Below, one piece after another: positions 57,732-64,000 of a stretch of DNA of 64,000 bases. The translations under genes were made by a program, and so were the position numbers. The notes under the pieces were generated by a model that saw only the letters and a program-made list of their open reading frames with translations, had not been told where the DNA came from and searched no databases. How positions within the stretch are numbered: the stretch's first letter is position 1; every line of letters begins with the position of its first letter. The DNA comes from Cymodocea nodosa (lineage: Eukaryota > Streptophyta > Magnoliopsida > Alismatales > Cymodoceaceae), in the NCBI GenBank assembly GCA_036874045.1, contig CM072342.1, positions 20,391,001 through 20,455,000 of the forward strand, written 5' to 3'.

Positions 57732-59471
57732 TTACAGGGACGTAAGACTGACACTCTGTGAAGATTCTGAGTCGTGGATGAGCTGTAGTTTTTTTTGTCT
57801 AAGTCGAGTGCTTTGTCTTTTGGATAGCCGATTCATATTGATTTTTTGTCTTGGAGTTTCTGCTTCCTCGTTTGAGGAGTCTGACATAAGCTTCTCAGGA
57901 CAAGAATCTTCTTCGTCCGAATTTGAATCGATATCTTTCTTTTTCAATTTATCTTTTAAAATCTGTAAAGCCAGATTTTGAAAAGATTCTTTTCTCTGTT
58001 TAACCATAGCTGTATCCAGTTGGGTCTGCTTTGTGTTATCTCCCAGCGCCTGTTCACCGGTCAGAATCCGGTGCGATCGAATCGATCGCGTGTTGTCAGA
58101 AGGGTTGCATTCTGACAACGTGATACCCGGTTTAACCGTGGAAAAGCTCGGTTGAACCGAGGTCGGTATACCTTCGGACGCTTGTTTACCGATCTGGATC
58201 CGGTGCGACCGAATCGGTCGCGTGTTGTCAGACGGGTTTTCCAGACTGTCTGACAATGCGATTCCCGGTTGGACCGTGGAAAATCTCGGTTGAACCGGGG
58301 TCTGCTTTCCGTCGGACGCCTGTTCATGTGTTAGAGGAGTTCAGCGCATCCACTGTGTTTGCTTGTTGTCAGGATTTTCCACCTGCAACGCTTGCGTGTC
58401 TGGCATTACCTCTTTCCTCGATGTTGCAGTAACGGTTGCGTGTCTAGCTATCTCTGAAGCATTTGTAGGTGCAACAGCTGTTCTTTTTGGAGAGAGAGTC
58501 TCAGAGACATTTTGCGGCAAATCTTTCTCAGTTAGAGGGATATCGGTTGTCTGATTTTTATCGGTGGCTGGTTGCGAAGATCTGATATCCGAAGATTTTT
58601 TGCGTGTTACTACCTTCCATGCGTTTTGATTTACCTCCGTATTTTTCTGACTTGTCGACGACCCAGCATTGTTAGAGGCAGCTTTCTTTTTGCATTGTTG
58701 AATCGTGTGCCCGATTTTACAGCAATGCGTACAAAATTTTGGTTCGAATGGATATAAAATCTTTTGGACTATTATCTCTCCTCCATTATCGATGGTGATT
58801 GAGCGTGGGAGAGGCTTCGACAGATCCATCTCTACGCATATTGCTGCCAACCCAAGTCTCGTAAAATTACAAACATCTTTATGAGCACAAAGGTATTTTC
58901 CTAGGAGTTTGGTGATGGATTTAATGGCTCCCGGAGCATGGAGGTGTGCACGCAAATGAGGTAAGTGAACCCAAACAGGAGCCCATATTGCTTCCATTCC
59001 AGGAGAGAAGGAAGGAGACCAACGAAAAATAGACATTCTTCTCCCTTTAATGCTCCAGTTATCCTTAACTAGAGCTTGTAAAAAATGAGTATGACTTTGA
59101 AATCGTAAAAGAACATACCGGTTATCCAGTGCTGCTGGGAAGACTCCTTCTGTGATGTTAAGGGTAGCCTTGATGCCTTCTAGAATGGATTCAAGATCCG
59201 GTCTTTGTCCTGCGAATCGCCCGACTAGAGTATGTTGGAATGGAGCAGCTAGATTTGAGATTTCTTCGTTGGAGAAAGATATTCGGAGTTGGCCTTCCAC
59301 CGAGATAGGGTCTCTCACCGGAACCTCTGGAAATGTTGGAGGAACAAAATGTTCCCGGATGGTTGCTGCAAAAGAAGAACGAGGAGAGTCCTTTTGCCAA
59401 GCATTTGGGTTGACAAAAGGAGGGGGATCTCCTAAGACCTTCGCCGGAGCTGGTGGCGGATCATCCGCCAT
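57732..59471 (-). pseudogene. LINE ORF1 (DUF4283 and zinc knuckle), copy 3, one internal TGA
   Basis: A 580-codon frame interrupted only by TGA at 58,341-58,343. The first 376 residues have a DUF4283-like RNA-binding region (VGRFAGQRPDLESILEGIKA, WAPVWVHLPHLRAHL, LCAHKDVCNFTRLGLAAICV) and a CCHC knuckle, CTHCCKIGHTIQQC. After the stop the same frame continues through a tandemly repeated segment and an acidic/basic tail (NSDEEDSCPEK, RLSKRQSTRLRQKK). The frame ends two bases before the ORF2 frame opens. The 130-bp repeat at 58,066/58,196 lies in the 3' third. Confidence 0.85.
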
Positions 59472-59506
59472 GAAGACTCAAGAGAAAAATAAGAGCCCCT
59501 ACACTC

Positions 59507-59533
59507 TTGGGTTTAGGGTTTTTTTTTTTTTTT
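59507..59533 (+). repeat. Telomere-like join with T15 run
   Basis: TTGGGTTTAGGG followed by about 15 T, between the 5' end of LINE copy 3 and the 3' end of SINE copy e. Confidence 0.85.
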
Positions 59534-59934
59534 CAAGGTCCTCCTTAGATACTCAAACAGCCTGATGAACACCAGGAGTATCCTTAGAGGTGATAGAAGG
59601 TGAACCTTCATGAACACTCAAACAGCCTGGTATACAACAGGAGTATCCATGGAAGTGATAACATGTGAGTCTCAATAGACACTCAAATGGCGTGGTATAC
59701 ACCAGAAGTATCTAAAGAGACGAAAGCTTGTAGGGGGCCTTGCTAGGCCCACTTTGGTAAGTGATGCACACAGCTACAGCTTGCCAATGCTTGAGCAGAG
59801 TCAACACTACTGCCCATAGGCACTGCACGAGAACTTCCCAAGTGGTCACCCATCCTAGTTTTGCTCTCGCCCAAACACAGTTAACTCCAGAGTTCTTATA
59901 GGAGTCAGTGCCTGGTAGTAGGTGTAAATGCACC
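59534..59934 (-). mobile_element. 5S-derived SINE-like element, copy e (best preserved)
   Basis: About 400 bp on the minus strand. Residues 1-116 (59,934-59,819) resemble plant 5S rRNA, strongest over the internal promoter: AGAACTCTGGAGTTAAC, TTTGGGCGAGAGC, CTAGGATGGGTGACC and TTGGGAAGTTCTCGTG correspond to the A box, intermediate element and C box. Then follow a middle segment and three 65-bp repeats (starts at 59,551, 59,616 and 59,681 on plus, each ACTCAAA...GTATC). The poly(A) tail runs straight into CCCTAAACCC. It has no LTR, primer-binding site or coding frame, which argues against a Cassandra-type TRIM element. Confidence 0.85.
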
Positions 59935-60128
59935 TTGGGTTTAGGGTTTAGGGTTTAAGGTTTTAGGGTTTAGGTTTAGGGTTAGGGTTTAGGGTTTAAG
60001 GTTTAGGGTTTAGGGTTTAGGGTTTAGGGTTTAGGGTTAGGGTTAGGGTTTAGGGTTTAGGGTTTAGGGTTTAGGGTTTAGGGTTATGGTTAGGGTTTAG
60101 GGTTTAGGGTTTTTTTTTTTTTTTTTTT
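59935..60128 (+). repeat. Longest telomere-like array, about 25 units
   Basis: TTTAGGG repeats with few variants (TTTAAGG, TTTTAGGG, TTAGGG, one TTATGG) over about 175 bp. A T19 run follows, which is the poly(A) of LINE copy 4. It is the purest array in the window. Confidence 0.95.
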
Positions 60129-63100
60129 ATATAATGTCTATCCTTTGCATTCATCAGGGGATAGTCCTGCTAAAAAAGGAGTGTGCCTATAAAAGGCATA
60201 ACAAGACTCAAATATAATTTGAGTGAAAACAGAATTAAATAAAGCTGAAAAATTTCGGTCATCGAAAACAGTTTTAATCGGAGAAGATGTCGGTTAGACC
60301 GAGTTCTGAGACCGGTCCCACCGGAGACTTTCCGGTTAAACCTTGTGCAGAGCGGTCCGACCGAGTAGCAGCAAGAGAACAGTTTGATCGATTTTGTAAA
60401 AAATCGGTGAGACCGTGTCAGATTCAGGTGTGACTGGAGCAGCTCCGGTTTGGCCGTTGAAAAAATGGTCAAACCGGTATATCCAATCAAGAAAAGAGGT
60501 TTCGGTGTGAACAGAGCAGCGGCCGATACCTGTTTCTCGGTGTGAACAGAGACTTTAGTAAAGTTGTCAGATCGCCTGTTGCTCAACGGTGAGGCCGAAC
60601 TCTGAGCTCGGTTCGACCAGAGAAGTTGTCAGATCTCCTGTTGCTCAACGGTGAGGCCGAACTCTGAGCTCGGTCCGACCGGAGAAACTTTCGGTTTAAC
60701 CGTGTACAGAGCAGTCAAACCGGGCTGGTAAAAGATAGGTTTTTTTTTTTTTTTTTTTTTTTTTGAACCTAAAAAATGTTTCGGTTGAACCGAAGGTCAC
60801 CGAAATTGTTTGTTCATACCAAGACTGGGGTCAGTTTGACCGTAAAGTGAACGGTGTAACCGGATGTTCTGACTATTGCATGTGCATCTACCGAAGCTGC
60901 TGATAGCGTCTAACGAGCGGCTGTCAAACTGAAGAAGCGGCAGGCTGTATTCCTCGATCTTTGTTTTTTAAGAACAGTAAACTGCTATCTTCTCATTTCT
61001 TCCGAAACTTTGAAAAGTTAGAAAAAATGCGATATTCTCCCGATTACTGCAGAAATATTTGGTTGCATGTTACGAAAGATAATATCGCACCTGTGTATCT
61101 AGATGCACCATAATGTTGTTGCTGTTAAGTATTTTAGAATATTCAGTCTAGGATCTTTTTTCCGAGAAAATATTTTTTGTTTGCTCCATTCTTTCCAGTT
61201 GGTAATCCCGTCAATATTTAGGATGTTGTTGAGCCGATGTATCAAATCTTTGACGAATCTGCAGTCGTAAAAAATATGTTGGGATGTTTCTGAGTTGTTG
61301 TTGCATAAGCTGCACCTAGAATGGAGATAATATCCAGCCTGCGTTCTAATATCATCTACTGGAATGATATTTCTGTTGAGTTTCCAAAGAAAAACTGATA
61401 TTTTAGTGGGAATCTGCGATGACCACATGCCTTTTAGCTTATTGTCTTGATGGTGATGATCTCGCACTAATTCCCAAGCTGTTTTGATCGAGAAATTATG
61501 ACCGCTTAAAGCTCCAGATTCCTGAAATAAGTGTTTGTGATTTCTCCAACAGCTATTGAACATTTTGTTGATATTATTGCCTTGTTCTTTTGCTATTTGA
61601 TCCATCAACCCATGTATAGCATTTATAGCATGAGCCCAGATACCAGAGTTTTCCAATATTTTTTTGATTTGCTTCAATCTGAATGCAGTAATCTGATCTC
61701 TTATATTTCTGATATCAAGTCCATTTTCTGTAATAGGTCTAGCTATTCTTTCCCATAAAAGCCAATGAAAATTCTTTTTGGTATTGTCACCCGACCAGAA
61801 AAATTTAGCACAAATTGAGTTGATTCTGTTGATAATGCCTAAAGGAAGTGGAATGGCACTTAGAGTGTGTATAGGTATGGAATTCAGAACATGTTTAATC
61901 AGCATAAGTCTACCTCCTTGACTGAGAAATCTTGCCTTCCAACCTGCCATTTTGTTTTGAATCTTATCAATCAAATATTGAAAATATTTTATCCTCGGTT
62001 GTCCTTTGAAGATGGGGCAGCCTAAGTATATAAACAGCCAATCACCTTGCTTACAACCAAGAATATCCTCAATGAATGCAATGCGGTGTGATGGACTTTT
62101 CTTGGATACAAAGAAGTTGCTTTTTTCATAATTAATCTTTTGGCCAGTAGTCATTTCATATTTCTTGAGAATATCGATGACTTTCTGAAGCATAGATTTT
62201 CTACCATTTAGGAATAAAAGGGCGTCATCTGCAAACATCAAGTGAGAAATACGCCAATGTCTGCTTTGGCATTTGTAAGGGATATAGTCTGATTCCTGTT
62301 GGAGCTTGAGTAATGCTCTACTTAGCAATTCTTCAGTAATAATAAAAAGGAAAGGTGAAAGTGGATCCCCTTGACGAAGACCTCTAGAAGGGTAAAAAGT
62401 TTGTGATGGTGCTCCATTGAATAACACTGACGTAGGATTTTCAGAAATATAGTTAGCAATGATGTTGATGATAGTGGAATCAAAACCAAATGCTTTAAGA
62501 GTCCGGAAAATAACCGTCCAATTCATTCTATCAAAAGCTTTTTCCATATCTAATTTGACAATGAGATTACCTCCCCGATGGCCTTGATCAATATATTGAA
62601 TCAATTCTTGTGCTAAGGAAATATTATCATGAATACTTTTTCCCTTGATGAAAGTTGTTTGGGTGGGAGATATCATAAGTGAAATCACTTTGGAGATTCT
62701 GTTGGCTATAATTTTGGCTATTACCTTGTAAGAGATGTTGCATAAACTGATAGGCCTGAAATCTGCAAAGTTTTCTGGTTGCTTTCTTTTTGGAATCAAA
62801 GCAATAAATGTGGCTTTCCATTTGTTGTTGAGTCTTGCACCTGTAAAGAAATATTGTACAGCTACACAAAAATCTGTACCAATAACCTCCCAGAATTTCG
62901 AATAAAATTCTGCTGTGAATCCGTCTGGGCCGGGAGCTTTGTTAGTAGGGAGAGAGACTAAGACATCTTTTATTTCAGCAATAGTAGGAATTTCCCATAA
63001 AGACTGATTGTGGCTTTCAGTTAAGACTCTTGGTATATTATCAAACAGACTCTTATCCTCAGTAATTTGTTGAGAATGTAGCATTTCTGAAAAGTATTCT

Positions 63101-64000
63101 TTACCTCTCTTTTTAATTTGTTCTTCATCTTCATTTCCTGTTTGCATATTTTTGAACTGATCCTTCGAGTTTCTCCTTTTGATAATTTGATGAAAGAATC
63201 TAGTGTTTCTGTCCATATCTGTCAACCAATTAATGTGAGAACTTTGTTTCAGTAAACTATATTGTCTATCTGTATTCTTTATAAGTTTTTCTTTGAGGTT
63301 GATAACCATGGCATTTTCCTCTAACGTACAAGACTCAGGCTCTGTCTGAAATTTCTGCTCTAAAGAATTTATTTGTTTCAAAATATTCTGTTCCTCAGAA
63401 AAAATATCTCCCACTTTATTTCTATTCCAGCTAATGAGAGCTTTCTTTAGAATCTTGAGCTTAGCACTGAAGTTTGTGATTGGATTCTGGAATTTTGCAC
63501 TGTTCCAAACATATCTGACTATCTGTTCTAACTCTTCAAAAGATAACCAGAAATTTTTAAATTTGAACGTTCGTGGGCCCCATCCTTTGATATTTTTGTT
63601 TTGAATCATGATATAAGCATGATCTGAGCAAATCCTTTCTCCATAATTTATCTCATCTGTGAATATTTCAAACAAAGGATTATTCATTAGAATGCGGTCT
63701 AATCTTGCTAATTTTCTGTTATTGCCAGTTCTGTTGTTGCACCAGGAAAACGAATCTCCAAAGTGGGGGGGTTCTAGGAGTTGGTTTTGATTTATAAAAT
63801 CATTGAACTCCTGTCTAGCTGACTGATGCATGTGAATAATATTTTGAACTTCATCTATGTGTCTAGTAACATTGAAATGTCCTCCAAGTAACCACGGGCC
63901 CTGTGCAATTCTTGTATTCAGATCCGTTAAATAATCCCAAAGATTTCTACGGGTATTCTGATTGCATGAAGCATAAACCACCGTAACTAAAAGATCTTGA
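60111..64000 (-). mobile_element. L1-type LINE, copy 4, runs off the window
   Basis: 3' end at the T19 run, then a 3' UTR of about 970 bp with many CGGT...ACCG motifs, a 62-bp two-copy tandem repeat (60,563 and 60,625), and an internal T run of about 25 at 60,739-60,763. ORF2 is open to the window edge. It matches copy 3 along its length. Confidence 0.92.
61099..64000 (-). CDS. LINE ORF2 (endonuclease-RT), copy 4, partial
   Basis: Open for at least 967 codons with no stop to the window edge, so the endonuclease N-terminus is missing. Visible are the endonuclease C-terminal half (WLLGGHFNVTRHIDE, SFSWCNNRTGNNRKLARLDR, ERICSDHAYI), where a His has replaced the Asp of the GDFN motif, then the full RT (APGPDGFTAEFY, KLDMEKAFDRMNW, RGLRQGDPLSPFLF, catalytic LMFADDALLFLN) and the zf-RVT CSLCNNN...SQHIFYDC. 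Compared with copy 3, a TGG-to-TAG change at 61,099-61,101 removes the last about 37 residues. The long open frame suggests a recent insertion; the GDFN change and early stop make full activity doubtful. Confidence 0.88.
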   Translation of the reverse strand, partial: QDLLVTVVYASCNQNTRRNLWDYLTDLNTRIAQGPWLLGGHFNVTRHIDEVQNIIHMHQSARQEFNDFINQNQLLEPPHFGDSFSWCNNRTGNNRKLARLDRILMNNPLFEIFTDEINYGERICSDHAYIMIQNKNIKGWGPRTFKFKNFWLSFEELEQIVRYVWNSAKFQNPITNFSAKLKILKKALISWNRNKVGDIFSEEQNILKQINSLEQKFQTEPESCTLEENAMVINLKEKLIKNTDRQYSLLKQSSHINWLTDMDRNTRFFHQIIKRRNSKDQFKNMQTGNEDEEQIKKRGKEYFSEMLHSQQITEDKSLFDNIPRVLTESHNQSLWEIPTIAEIKDVLVSLPTNKAPGPDGFTAEFYSKFWEVIGTDFCVAVQYFFTGARLNNKWKATFIALIPKRKQPENFADFRPISLCNISYKVIAKIIANRISKVISLMISPTQTTFIKGKSIHDNISLAQELIQYIDQGHRGGNLIVKLDMEKAFDRMNWTVIFRTLKAFGFDSTIINIIANYISENPTSVLFNGAPSQTFYPSRGLRQGDPLSPFLFIITEELLSRALLKLQQESDYIPYKCQSRHWRISHLMFADDALLFLNGRKSMLQKVIDILKKYEMTTGQKINYEKSNFFVSKKSPSHRIAFIEDILGCKQGDWLFIYLGCPIFKGQPRIKYFQYLIDKIQNKMAGWKARFLSQGGRLMLIKHVLNSIPIHTLSAIPLPLGIINRINSICAKFFWSGDNTKKNFHWLLWERIARPITENGLDIRNIRDQITAFRLKQIKKILENSGIWAHAINAIHGLMDQIAKEQGNNINKMFNSCWRNHKHLFQESGALSGHNFSIKTAWELVRDHHHQDNKLKGMWSSQIPTKISVFLWKLNRNIIPVDDIRTQAGYYLHSRCSLCNNNSETSQHIFYDCRFVKDLIHRLNNILNIDGITNWKEWSKQKIFSRKKDPRLNILKYLTATTLWCI

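Larger units (their letters stand above)
53758..59507 (-). mobile_element. Near full-length L1-type LINE, copy 3
   Basis: About 5.75 kb with a very short 5' UTR (about 35 nt), ORF1, ORF2 and a 3' UTR of about 650 bp, ending in a modified A/T-rich tail joined to CCCTAAC. The 5' end (AAGAGTGTAGGGGCTC on minus) abuts CCCTAAACCC. ORF2 carries several nonsense and frameshift changes, so it is not autonomous. ORF1 and ORF2 match copy 4 closely where both are present. Confidence 0.9.

Noticed and set aside
59551-59745. CRISPR-like array
   Set aside because: Three diverged 65-bp tandem units without unique spacers, in a plant genome and inside a SINE body.
59819-59934. Functional 5S rRNA gene
   Set aside because: Only part of the sequence is conserved, the 5' third and 3' end are diverged, it is not in a 5S tandem array, and it always continues into the same repeat body with poly(A).
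59534-59934. Cassandra-type TRIM element (5S sequence in LTRs)
   Set aside because: No pair of LTRs, no primer-binding site or polypurine tract, and a poly(A) tail at the 3' end in full copies fit a SINE better. A database search would settle it.
59935-60128. True chromosome end (telomere)
   Set aside because: The array is only about 25 units, contains variants, and is followed by at least 3.9 kb of LINE; it is interstitial within this window.

Overview
This is plant nuclear DNA from a flowering plant. It has spliced genes with AT-rich introns, a nucleus-encoded chloroplast-type RecA, a plant-specific DUF1645 gene, plant retroelement families (Ty1/copia, Athila-like Ty3/gypsy, L1-type LINEs), PIF/Harbinger and hAT transposons, and TTTAGGG-type (plant) telomere-like repeats. 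I cannot place the species, nor choose safely between monocot and eudicot.

Left part (1-22,050). A single-exon DUF1645 gene lies at 2,927-4,027 (-). Then come decayed mobile elements: a gypsy reverse-transcriptase remnant at about 4.9-5.9 kb (-), a possible LTR at 7.1-8.9 kb, a copia primer-binding site, leader and gag at 9.4-11.6 kb (+), and a PIF/Harbinger MYB-like gene plus transposase at 13.9-16.4 kb (+). A complete 13-exon chloroplast-type RecA gene follows at 17,400-21,118 (+). By splice sites and family similarity I could join its exons into a 414-residue protein.

Middle (22,051-36,687). A complete 11-exon ESCRT-III gene of the VPS2.2/VPS2.3 (CHMP2) type runs on the minus strand and converges on RecA. 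Its intron 7 is 12,367 bp long. It holds two LINE fragments, a copia element with both short LTRs, and a hAT transposase remnant. Intron 4 uses a GC donor.

Right part (about 39,058-64,000+). This is the most unusual region. Short telomere-like arrays (TTTAGGG on the + strand) alternate with retroelements that all point the same way. At each join the element's 3' poly(A) is fused to CCCTAAA on the minus strand. Two classes take part: an L1-type LINE (a 3' fragment, one copy split by a gypsy element, one near full-length broken copy, and one with a long open ORF2 running off the window; a second LINE-like family is also present once), and a short element whose 5' head is a 5S-rRNA-like sequence with its pol III promoter boxes, followed by a body with three 65-bp repeats and a poly(A) tail. 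I read the second class as a 5S-derived SINE. The elements' 5' ends also abut the arrays. This resembles the telomere-repeat-targeted LINEs known in insects, and may be a plant LINE/SINE pair with that preference. An Athila-like gypsy element with an apparent 4-kb LTR sits inside one LINE copy, and is itself cut in its RT/RNase H region by one of these telomere-repeat/SINE units.
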